This document shows, one piece after another, positions 35,506 through 43,116 of a stretch of 64,000 nt of DNA (positions are counted from its first letter, which is position 1; every line of letters starts with the position of its first letter). A program made the position numbers and the translations under genes. The DNA lies in assembly GCF_002901445.1 (NCBI RefSeq), contig NZ_PPPD01000003.1:62001-126000 (forward strand), read 5' to 3'. Source of the stretch: Deinococcus koreensis (GTDB taxonomy: Bacteria; Deinococcota; Deinococci; Deinococcales; Deinococcaceae). The notes beneath the pieces were generated by a model. That model was given only the letters and a program-made list of their open reading frames with translations. It did no database searches and had not been told where the DNA came from.

Positions 35506-36519
35506 CTATGGTGTCTCTCCCTGCACTCTCTCCTCCTCCAGCGCGTAGAACTCGTCCAGTTTGGCCTGCAGCAGGGCCTTGTCGGGCAGCTCGGTGAGGT
35601 AGCGGGCCACCAGAGCGGGCGAGGCGCTGCGGGCCAGGGCGTACTCGACCACCTGGGAGTCGGCGCCCCGGCACAGCAGCACGCCGATGCTGGGATTTTC
35701 GTGCGGCTGGCGGTGGTCTCTGTCCAGCGCTTCCAGGTAGAAGTCGAGCTGCCCCATCATGGCGGGCGAGAAGGCCGTGACCTTCAGCTCGAAGGCGACC
35801 AGGGCCTGCAGGCGGCGGTGGTACATCAGCAGGTCGATGAAGAAGTCCTGCGTGCCGACCTGAAGGCGGTACTGCTCGCCCATATAGGCGAAGTCCGGCC
35901 CCAGTTCCAGCAGGAAGTCCTTCAGGTGGCTGACCAGACCGTGCTGCAGGTCGTGCTCGCTGTGCCCTGCGGGCAGGTTCAGGAAGTCCAGGAGGTAGCT
36001 GTCGCGGAACACGGTGGCGGCCTCCGGCTGCTGGGCCACCAGGGCCGGGCTGAGCCGGGCTGGCTCGGTCAGGGCGCGTTCGTACAGGCTGCCGTCCATC
36101 TGGCGTTCCAGCTCGCGTTTGCTCCAGCGCCCCTGGATGGCGGCCTGGAGGTAAAATTCCCGCTCCTGCCCACCCTGCGTTCGGCCCATGATCAGCAGGT
36201 TATGCGTCCAGCTGAGTTCTCGCACCAGTGGTGCGAGTTTTGGACTGCCTTGGTAGGTGCGGTAGAACTGCTCCATCCGCCACAGGTTGGAGGCTGAAAA
36301 GCCCCGCAGATCCGGGTGCTCGGCGCTGAGCCATGTTGCGAGCTGCTGCACGGTGCCGCGCCCCCAGCCCTCGGCGCCGGTCTTGTGGTGCAGGTATTCG
36401 CCCACCCGCCAGTACAGTTCGATCAGGTCACGGTTGACCTGCCGCAGCGCCTGACCCTGGGCCTGCCGGATCAGGGTCAGCACCGCGCTGAAGTCGGGTA
36501 CCAGTTCGCCGGGCGTCAT
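35506..36519 (-). CDS. YhcG/DUF1016 family protein with PD-(D/E)XK nuclease fold
   Basis: 337 residues. The N-terminal half (DUF1016_N) begins with LIRQAQGQALRQVNRDLIEL and holds LYWRVGEYL. The C-terminal half carries FIDLLMYHRRLQALVAFELK, giving the Asp ... Glu-x-Lys catalytic pattern of the fold. These proteins occur in mobile and defence contexts and beside restriction systems; no such partner is visible here. Its ATG overlaps the stop of a 29-codon frame at 36516-36605. The N-terminus fits the family without extension. Confidence 0.87.
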   Translation of the reverse strand: MTPGELVPDFSAVLTLIRQAQGQALRQVNRDLIELYWRVGEYLHHKTGAEGWGRGTVQQLATWLSAEHPDLRGFSASNLWRMEQFYRTYQGSPKLAPLVRELSWTHNLLIMGRTQGGQEREFYLQAAIQGRWSKRELERQMDGSLYERALTEPARLSPALVAQQPEAATVFRDSYLLDFLNLPAGHSEHDLQHGLVSHLKDFLLELGPDFAYMGEQYRLQVGTQDFFIDLLMYHRRLQALVAFELKVTAFSPAMMGQLDFYLEALDRDHRQPHENPSIGVLLCRGADSQVVEYALARSASPALVARYLTELPDKALLQAKLDEFYALEEERVQGETP

Positions 36520-36605
36520 GCGGGCACGCGCCGTGAGAACCGGAGGACGTACAGGGCGGTGCCGGCCTTCCAGCGCCTCGGGCGAAATTCCGGGGTCAGG
36601 GTCAT
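36516..36605 (-). CDS. Possible 29-codon leader ORF upstream of the YhcG-like gene
   Basis: A short frame (MTLTPEFRPRRWKAGTALYV ...) starts at ATG 36605 and ends in an ATGA overlap with the YhcG-like start. The YhcG-like gene has no clear Shine-Dalgarno of its own, so translational coupling through this frame is possible. It could equally be chance; no family is recognised. Confidence 0.3.
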   Translation of the reverse strand: MTLTPEFRPRRWKAGTALYVLRFSRRVPA

Positions 36606-36658
36606 GGGTGGTTCAATTGTGACCTGTTGCGCCCTGCTCGTCTGCGGGGGCCGCCCCG

Positions 36659-38194
36659 TCACCCCGGTCGATCCAGGGGCCGGAAGCGCACGCCCCGCCG
36701 GGTCAGGGCTGGCAGCTGCCTGCCCAAGCGGGCGTGGAAATCTGCGAAGTCCAGCCCCTCCTGAGGCGACCACAGCACCTCCGCCAGCGCGTGCAGGCGG
36801 GGAAAGGCCATGTACTGCACGTGGGCGGTGTCGGGCATGTACTCGCGCCAGAGGTTCGCCTGCCCGCCCAGCACCCGCCCCCGGTGCCGGGGCTCCAGCT
36901 CCGGCGGCACGGGCCGGAACGAATACACCGTCTCCAGCGTGCTCAGGCCTCCGATCGCCAGCGGCTCGCCCGCCGGGTCGGCCTGATAGTGGTCGAGGTA
37001 GACGTGGCTGGCCGGGCACATCACGGTCTCGAAACCGGCGCGGGCGGCCAGCACACCGCCCTCCGTACCGCGCCACGAGAGCACCAGCGTGCCCGCCGGC
37101 ACCGGGGGCGTGTCGGTGATCTCGTCCCAGGCGGCCAGGCGGCGGCCGCGCGACTGCAGGAACCGGGCCAGCCGGGCCATGACGTAACGGTGCAGTTCCT
37201 CCACGTCCTGCAGGCCCTCACGGGCCATCACGGCCTGACAGTCCGGGCAGTCCTCCCAGTGGGTCGTGGGCACCTCGTCGCCGCCCAGATGGATCAGCGG
37301 CGAGGGGAACAGGGGCAGCACCTCGTCCAGTACCTGTTCCAGAAAGTCCAGCGACTCGTCCCGGGTACAGAACACGTGGTCGCGCACGCCCCAGCCCTGC
37401 CAGACGTCGCCGGGCCGGCAGTGGCAGCTGTACTGCGGGTAGGCCGCCAGCGCGGCGCTGGAGTGGCCCGGCAGGTCGATCTCGGGGATCACCGTGATGC
37501 CTAGGCCAGCGGCGAACGCCACCACCTCGCGGATCTCGGACTGGGTGTAAAAGCCGCCGTGGGGCCGAGCCTCGTAAGCCGGCGGCCCGGGCGCGTCGGC
37601 GTGGCCGATCAGGGTGCCTGGGCGCCAGGCGCCGACCCCGGTGAGCGCCGGGAAGCGGGGCAGCTCGATGCGCCAGCCCTGGTCGTCGGTGAGGTGCCAG
37701 TGGAACACGTTGAACTTGAGCCGCGCCAGCTCGGCGATAAAGGCCAGCACGTCTGGCGTGGGCATGAAGTGGCGCGACACGTCGAGCATCACGCCCCGGT
37801 GGGGAAAGGCCGGCGCGTCGCTGATCAGGACGTGGGGCAGGGTGTCGCCGGCGTCCAGCAGCTGCCCGAGGGACGCCCAGGCATGGCGCAGCCCCTCGAT
37901 GGAGCCGCGCATCCGAGCGCCGCCGCCGTCGATCCGCAGGGAGTAGCCCTCGGGGGCCGGGGTGGATGCCCGTTCCACCCTCACGGGGAGCCGCCCGGGC
38001 CCGCCGGCCTGATCCGCCAGGGCCTCCCGGATGACCGCCGCGAGGGCCTGAACGTCAGCATCGGGCACGTCGCAGATGACCTCCTCCAGCAGCCTGGACG
38101 GAAGTTCGCCGCCCAGCCACTCGACCCGGGCCGGCTGGGGAATCACGGGCAGACGCTCCTTCCTGATCATCGGCTCACTCGCCATAGAACCCAT
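36659..38194 (-). CDS. Beta-N-acetylhexosaminidase, GH20
   Basis: Up to 511 residues; releases terminal GlcNAc or GalNAc from oligosaccharides. An N-terminal GH20b-like domain (about 15-125) precedes the catalytic barrel. FNVFHWHLTDDQGWR is a family hallmark and HLGGDEVPTTHW contains the catalytic pair Asp306-Glu307 of the substrate-assisted mechanism. No signal peptide is evident, so the enzyme is likely cytoplasmic and acts on imported oligosaccharides. The start is uncertain: ATGs at 38194, 38185 and 38170; the first two overlap the MOSC gene end. Last enzyme of the amino-sugar operon. Confidence 0.9.
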   Translation of the reverse strand: MGSMASEPMIRKERLPVIPQPARVEWLGGELPSRLLEEVICDVPDADVQALAAVIREALADQAGGPGRLPVRVERASTPAPEGYSLRIDGGGARMRGSIEGLRHAWASLGQLLDAGDTLPHVLISDAPAFPHRGVMLDVSRHFMPTPDVLAFIAELARLKFNVFHWHLTDDQGWRIELPRFPALTGVGAWRPGTLIGHADAPGPPAYEARPHGGFYTQSEIREVVAFAAGLGITVIPEIDLPGHSSAALAAYPQYSCHCRPGDVWQGWGVRDHVFCTRDESLDFLEQVLDEVLPLFPSPLIHLGGDEVPTTHWEDCPDCQAVMAREGLQDVEELHRYVMARLARFLQSRGRRLAAWDEITDTPPVPAGTLVLSWRGTEGGVLAARAGFETVMCPASHVYLDHYQADPAGEPLAIGGLSTLETVYSFRPVPPELEPRHRGRVLGGQANLWREYMPDTAHVQYMAFPRLHALAEVLWSPQEGLDFADFHARLGRQLPALTRRGVRFRPLDRPG

Positions 38195-39011
38195 TGGGCG
38201 ACTCGCCCACCTCCAGAACCTGCACCGGGTCTCCGACGCGCAACGTGGCGCCCTCGGCCTGACCGGGGGCCAGGATCAGGTGCTGGCCCAGGGGCACATG
38301 CTTCCCGGTGCGGCGCAGGCGGGTTAATGTCCGTAGCGGCTCGGCACGCACGGTGCCGTGGGCCGTGGTGTTCACGACGCCACAGCGGTCGCAGCTCTCC
38401 ACCACCTGCAGGCGCACGTCCCCGATCTGGATCAGGCGCCAGAAATCCTCGGCGTAGGCGTCCAGGCCGGCGATCACCAGATTGGGCCGGAAGGTTGGCG
38501 CCTCCACCGGCACCGGGGCGGCCTCGGCGACCGCCCCCACGGAGCCCTCCCCCACCAGATGGAACGGGTTGCCGTCGGCGAAGGAGAGCGGCGCGCGGTA
38601 GGGTTTCCCTTCCTGCCAGCGGCCGAACGCGGCCGGCAGCTCCGCGAGGCGGCACTCGACGCCCAGGGCGGCACTGAGCCACGCGGCCACCTCGTCTCCC
38701 AGGTCGTGCCCGGTGAACTCCTCCGTCCAGAGCCTGAGGGGGCGCAGGCTGCGGCCCTGTCCGTCCGGCACCGCCTGCTCCGGGCCGCCTTGGAGGCTCA
38801 GGAACAGCCGCCCCTCCTCGATCCGGGGCTGGATCAGGGCCAGGCGCAGGCATTCGCGCTGGGTGATCAGGCGGCCCGTGGCATCCACGGCGGCCCAGTG
38901 GCGGTCGTGCGCCAGGCCGCGCGCCTGCGCCGGGGCGTGGGTCAGGGCCGTCCCGCGGGCCGATTTGAGGGGATACGCGTACAGGGCGCTGAGGGTGGGC
39001 ACACAGGTCAT
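38175..39011 (-). CDS. MOSC domain-containing protein
   Basis: 278 residues of the MOSC/YiiM-like family related to the C-terminus of molybdenum cofactor sulfurase. N-terminal beta-barrel (LSALYAYPLKSARG), then the MOSC domain with NLVIAGLDAYAED and the conserved Cys motif VESCDRCGVVNT. Such proteins handle sulfur or bind Mo cofactor, e.g. in N-hydroxylated base reduction. Its place inside an amino-sugar operon is unexplained and may be only positional. GAGG lies close before the ATG. Confidence 0.87.
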   Translation of the reverse strand: MTCVPTLSALYAYPLKSARGTALTHAPAQARGLAHDRHWAAVDATGRLITQRECLRLALIQPRIEEGRLFLSLQGGPEQAVPDGQGRSLRPLRLWTEEFTGHDLGDEVAAWLSAALGVECRLAELPAAFGRWQEGKPYRAPLSFADGNPFHLVGEGSVGAVAEAAPVPVEAPTFRPNLVIAGLDAYAEDFWRLIQIGDVRLQVVESCDRCGVVNTTAHGTVRAEPLRTLTRLRRTGKHVPLGQHLILAPGQAEGATLRVGDPVQVLEVGESPNGFYGE

Positions 39012-39036
39012 AGAACCTCGGGGAAGTGAGAGGGCG

Positions 39037-40059
39037 TCAACTCAGGAAGAGCGTAGCGGACGGCCCGCCCTGCGCCAGCCGGCCGAAGTGCTCCTCGGTC
39101 ACGGACGCGCCGGCCAGTTCCAGGCTCAGCAGCGCGGCGCCGTACACCGGCTCCAGGCGAGAGGGCTGCCAGGTCACGCCGGGATGAGCGCCCTGCACCT
39201 GCTCCACCAGCGCCTGACGCAGCAGCGGCGAAGGGTGGCGCATCACGCCGCCGGAGGTGACGAGGTGGTAGCCGCCCGAGAGCCCCGCCCGCCGCGCGGC
39301 GACCAGGGCGTAGTCGCCCAGCGCAGCGCCGTGTTTCTGCACGATCCGGCGGCTGGTGGGGTCGCCCGCGTGGGCCTCGTCGAGCAGTCCCTTCGCCAGC
39401 CGCCCCAGTTTGCGCGGCTTGCGAACCGTGCGGGCGTTCAGGCGGTGCAGCAGGGCGTCCACGTCCGGGCAGCCCAGATCCGCGAGCACCCGCGCGGTCA
39501 GGGTCGTGGGCGGGTCGATGCCCAGGTGGGCGCGGTAGACCGCCCGCACGGCCAGCCGCGCCAGTTCCTCGGCCCCCTCCGGCTCCTGCCAGTAGGAGCT
39601 GTGCCAGGCGTCCTGGCCGGCGGCGCGGGCCGCCGTGCCGGAACTCGTGCCGCAGACCACGGCCACGCCCAGCCCGTCGAGCGTCCCGGCCCGCAGCGCG
39701 CCCACGGCGTCGTTCACGACCCCCTGGCGGGGCGCCCAGTCCCACTGGCGCAGGGCGGCGCGCAGCAGCTCGAAGTCCTCGGGCCAGTCGGCGCCGGTGG
39801 CGCTCAGGGTCACGGCCTGGAGGCGGTGGGCGGACAGGCCGGCGATCTCCCGGGCCTGCGCCACCGCCCGCTCGACCGCCGCCAGCGCCAGGGGGCGCGA
39901 GACGTAGATGTTGCTCGGCCCGGCGCGGCCCCAGCCCAGCACCTCGCCCCCCCGCCCCACGATCAGGGCGATGGTCTTGGTGTTGCCGGCGTCGATGCCC
40001 AGCACGGCGTCCAGCACGCGCCCCGCAGGCTGGGCCGGAGGGGCCTCCAGCACCGTCAC
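39037..40059 (-). CDS. BadF/BadG-type sugar kinase (N-acetylglucosamine kinase-like)
   Basis: 340 residues, ASKHA-fold ATPase. LGIDAGNTKTIALIV near 19-33 is the phosphate-1 motif; a second motif GVAVVCGTSSGTAA lies in the middle and SGGVMRHPSPLL late in the chain for adenosine binding. Family members with this length phosphorylate GlcNAc or glucosamine. It starts in the stop of the NagB-like gene (ATGA), which supports a role in making GlcNAc-6-P or GlcN-6-P from sugars released by GH20 or GH4 enzymes. Confidence 0.88.
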   Translation of the reverse strand: MTVLEAPPAQPAGRVLDAVLGIDAGNTKTIALIVGRGGEVLGWGRAGPSNIYVSRPLALAAVERAVAQAREIAGLSAHRLQAVTLSATGADWPEDFELLRAALRQWDWAPRQGVVNDAVGALRAGTLDGLGVAVVCGTSSGTAARAAGQDAWHSSYWQEPEGAEELARLAVRAVYRAHLGIDPPTTLTARVLADLGCPDVDALLHRLNARTVRKPRKLGRLAKGLLDEAHAGDPTSRRIVQKHGAALGDYALVAARRAGLSGGYHLVTSGGVMRHPSPLLRQALVEQVQGAHPGVTWQPSRLEPVYGAALLSLELAGASVTEEHFGRLAQGGPSATLFLS

Positions 40060-40754
40060 GGCGCCGCCTCCCGGTCGGCCAGCACGGTCAGGGCGGTGCG
40101 GCGCAGGAAGGAGGCGGGCACGTCCGGCGTCTCGGGGCCGTGCAGGGCGCGCCTGAGGATGTCCCGCTTGTGTGCCCCGCCCACCAGCAGCAGGGTCTCG
40201 CGCGCCGCGAGGATCACGTCCATGCCGGCGGTGATGGCGTGCGTGGGCACCGCCAGACCCTGCCAGTAGGCCCGGTTGCTCTGCAGGCTCTCGGGCGTGA
40301 GGGCCAGGGTGCGGGTGGGCGCGTCCGGCGGGCTGGGCGGCTCATTGAAGCCCAGGTGCCCGTTCGGCCCCAGCCCCAGGATGGCCAGGTCGAGGCCGCC
40401 CAGCCGCGCCAGCGCGGCCCCAAAGGTCGCCGGATCGTCCAGGGGCACGACCCTCGTGATCCCCAGCGGCCGCACGAACGTCCGGTTCATCCAGGCGCGC
40501 AGCGAGCGCGGGTCGTCTGGCTCCAGCCCGAGATACTCGTCGAGTTGCACGGCGGTCACGCGGGAGGCGTCCAGCTCTCCCCCGGCCACCAGTTCCGCCA
40601 GCCGCGCGTAGGTGGGCATCGGCGTGTTGCCGGTGGCGACCAGCACGCTCAGGTCGGGCCTGGCCCGGATGCGCCGGGCGATCCAGTCGGCGGCCCGAAC
40701 GGCCAGGGCGCCCGCGTCCGGCAGCACCTCCAGCGAGACACTCCCCGCTACCAC
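40056..40754 (-). CDS. nagB: Glucosamine-6-phosphate deaminase
   Basis: 232 residues; converts glucosamine-6-phosphate to fructose-6-phosphate and ammonia. Motifs: VLVATGNTPMPTYARL for phosphate binding, QLDEYLGLEPDD with the catalytic Asp, LGLGPNGHLGFNEP with the family histidine, and LLVGGAHKRDIL. The GTG at 40754 is used; it overlaps the GH4 stop by 7 bases, indicating coupling. No nagA deacetylase gene is seen in the window, so the pathway either takes glucosamine sugars or uses a deacetylase encoded elsewhere. Confidence 0.9.
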   Translation of the reverse strand: MVAGSVSLEVLPDAGALAVRAADWIARRIRARPDLSVLVATGNTPMPTYARLAELVAGGELDASRVTAVQLDEYLGLEPDDPRSLRAWMNRTFVRPLGITRVVPLDDPATFGAALARLGGLDLAILGLGPNGHLGFNEPPSPPDAPTRTLALTPESLQSNRAYWQGLAVPTHAITAGMDVILAARETLLLVGGAHKRDILRRALHGPETPDVPASFLRRTALTVLADREAAP

Positions 40755-42031
40755 AGCCGCTCCGGCAGCCAGTCGCGGTGGGCGTGGGCGAGTTCGGCGT
40801 AGAGTCCCTGGGCCTGCTCCAGCGAGCGCACCAGGGGATTGCTCAGCAGCGCCTGCACGGCCTCCTGCCGGGTGCCCTCCCAGGCGGCGTTCGCGGCGAG
40901 CTGCTGGTACTCGCCCAGGGCGCCGACCAGGCCGCGCACCGGGGGCGGCAGGCGGTGGCCGGCGATCGGGCGCACGCCGGAGAGGCTCACCAGACAGGGC
41001 CCCTCGACCACCAGGGAGTCGGGCAGATCGGCCAGCGCGCCCCGGTTGACCACGTTGGTCGGCCAGACCTCGCCCAGATCGTTGAAGAAGGAGTCCATCA
41101 CGTCCACCGCGACCTCCAGCTCGAAGATGCCGCCGCGCGAGAGCCCCGGCTCCAGGGTGGGCGCCTGGGAGTCCAGCTGCTCGCGGTAGTGCGCCCAGTA
41201 GCTCGGCACGTCTGCCAGGATGTCCTCGGCGCGTGTGGTGCCCTTGGCGCGCAGCTCGGCCAGCATCTCGGCTTCGAAGTAGTAGTACTTCATGTACGAG
41301 GCCGGCAGCGAGTCCATCTGCACGGCCAGCGCGATCCAGCGCCGCGCCCACTCGTCGTCGATGCCGGCCTCCAGCCGCTTCCGCAGCAGCGGCAGCATGG
41401 GCTGGCCGCCGTACAGGGCGCCATCGCTCCAGCAGGCGTGGTTCAGGCCCAGCATGGGGGCCTGCACGAGCCCCGGGTCGAGGCCCGCCAGCTCCGCGAT
41501 CTCGCGCGGGAACTGGATCGGCCCCTCACACAGCGACACGACCGGCACGTCGCTGTGGTCGGCCACCGCCTGGGCGACGATGTTCACGGGATTGGTGTAG
41601 TTGAACAGCGTGGCGCGCGGGCACACGGCCGCCATGTCCTCCACCAGACCGCGGGCCACGTGGATGGCGCGCAGGGCCATGAAAAAGCCGCCGGCCCCCT
41701 GGGTCTCCTGACCGATCAGGCCCCGGTTCAGCGGCAGGCGTTCGTCGAGCACGCGGGCCTCGAAGCCGCCGGGACGGTAGCTGGAGAGCACGCCGTCGCA
41801 GTCCGTCAGCGCCGCCCGGCGATCCAGCGTGGCGGTGATGGTCAGGTCGGCGTCCTGGGCGGCGGCCATGCGCCGGGACAGGTCGCGCACGAGGGTCAGG
41901 CGCTCCGGGTCGAGGTCGTGCAGGACGATCTCCGAGCCCTCGAAACTGGCGGCCTGCCGGATGAAGGAGGCGACGGTGCCGGGCGCGCGGGTGCTGCCTC
42001 CACCGATGTAAGCGATCTTGACTCGGGCCAT
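40748..42031 (-). CDS. GH4 family 6-phospho-glycosidase or glycosidase
   Basis: 427 residues. GH4 enzymes cleave alpha or beta glycosides by an NAD+ and Mn2+ redox-elimination route. Seen: IAYIGGGSTRAPG (NAD-binding, residues 6-18), NYTNPVNIVAQA, and GLNHACW with the metal-binding segment including the conserved Cys-region VSLCEGP. In an operon with nagB and a sugar kinase it likely cleaves (phospho)chitobiose-like or related disaccharides. GAGG before the ATG. Confidence 0.88.
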   Translation of the reverse strand: MARVKIAYIGGGSTRAPGTVASFIRQAASFEGSEIVLHDLDPERLTLVRDLSRRMAAAQDADLTITATLDRRAALTDCDGVLSSYRPGGFEARVLDERLPLNRGLIGQETQGAGGFFMALRAIHVARGLVEDMAAVCPRATLFNYTNPVNIVAQAVADHSDVPVVSLCEGPIQFPREIAELAGLDPGLVQAPMLGLNHACWSDGALYGGQPMLPLLRKRLEAGIDDEWARRWIALAVQMDSLPASYMKYYYFEAEMLAELRAKGTTRAEDILADVPSYWAHYREQLDSQAPTLEPGLSRGGIFELEVAVDVMDSFFNDLGEVWPTNVVNRGALADLPDSLVVEGPCLVSLSGVRPIAGHRLPPPVRGLVGALGEYQQLAANAAWEGTRQEAVQALLSNPLVRSLEQAQGLYAELAHAHRDWLPERLW

Positions 42032-42084
42032 GGAACCTCGTGGGGATGCAGGACTGGTGAATCAGCCCGGGCGAATCAGCGGAG

Positions 42085-43116
42085 TCAGCGCAGGGGCTGG
42101 GCCACCAGGGCCGGAGCGGCGGGCTGGGCGGCCATGACGGCCGGGTCGTGCAGCAGGCAGCGCGCCTGATGGCCGCCCCCGAGGTCGTACATCTTCGGCA
42201 GACCCGCCCGGCACGCCGGCATGGCGTGGGGGCAGCGCGGCTCGAAGGGGCAGCCGGGCGGCAGCGCAGAGAGGTCGGGCACCTCTCCCCGGCCCTCCAC
42301 ACGGTTCGGCGCGAGCCCCGCGTCCGGCTTGGGCGCGGCCGAGCGCAGCAGGCGGGTGTAGGGATGCTGCGGGTCGTCGATCACCCCGGTCGCCGGGCCG
42401 ATCTCGACGAGATGCCCGGCGTACAGCACGGCCACCCGGTCGCTCATGTAGCGCGCGCCGGCCAGGTCGTGCGTGATGAACAGCATGGACAGCCCCTCCT
42501 GATCCTTCAGGTCGAGCAGCAGGTTCATGATGTCCAGGCGGATGCTCACGTCCAGCGCGCTGGTCGGCTCGTCGGCCAGGATCAGCTCGGGCCGGGTGGC
42601 CAGCGCCCGGGCGATGCCGACCCGCTGGCGCTGCCCGCCCGACAGCTCGAAGGGCCGTTTGCCCGCGTAGACCCCCGGCGGCGAGAGACCGACCCTCTCC
42701 AGCAGGGCACTCACCTGCCCCGGAATGTCCCCAGCGCCCAGACCGTGGATCTTCAGCGGCCGCGCCAGGATGTAGCCCACGCGGCTCAGGGGATTGAGGC
42801 TGGCATACGGGTCTTGAAAGATCATCTGCACGCGCTGGCGGAACTGCCGCAGCGCCCGGCCACGCAGGCGCCTGGGGGTGGCCTCGCCCGCGAGCCGGAT
42901 CTCGCCGCCGCTGGGCTCGTGGAAGCGCGCCACCAGCCGGGCGATGGTGCTCTTGCCGCTGCCCGACTCGCCCACCAGCCCCAGCACCTCGCCCCGCGCG
43001 ATGCTGAAACTCACGTCGTTCACGGCCACCACGTCGCCCGCGCGGGTGCGGCCCCGGAAGACCTTCCGCAGGTTCCGCAGTTCCAGCGCCGGCTCAGTTG
43101 GGGACAGACGGGACAC
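42085..43116 (-). CDS. Oligopeptide-type ABC transporter ATPase (OppF/DppF-like)
   Basis: 343 residues. Walker A GESGSGKST, signature LSGGQRQRVGIARAL, Walker B LILADEPTSALDVS, and the C-terminal oligopeptide-transporter extension with the Cys set GCPFEPRCPHAMPAC that binds an Fe-S cluster in some members. GTG start at 43116 with GGAGGTGG before it. It overlaps the fused permease-ATPase gene by 23 bases. In this context the cargo is probably an oligosaccharide, as known for this family next to glycosidases. Confidence 0.9.
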   Translation of the reverse strand: MSRLSPTEPALELRNLRKVFRGRTRAGDVVAVNDVSFSIARGEVLGLVGESGSGKSTIARLVARFHEPSGGEIRLAGEATPRRLRGRALRQFRQRVQMIFQDPYASLNPLSRVGYILARPLKIHGLGAGDIPGQVSALLERVGLSPPGVYAGKRPFELSGGQRQRVGIARALATRPELILADEPTSALDVSIRLDIMNLLLDLKDQEGLSMLFITHDLAGARYMSDRVAVLYAGHLVEIGPATGVIDDPQHPYTRLLRSAAPKPDAGLAPNRVEGRGEVPDLSALPPGCPFEPRCPHAMPACRAGLPKMYDLGGGHQARCLLHDPAVMAAQPAAPALVAQPLR

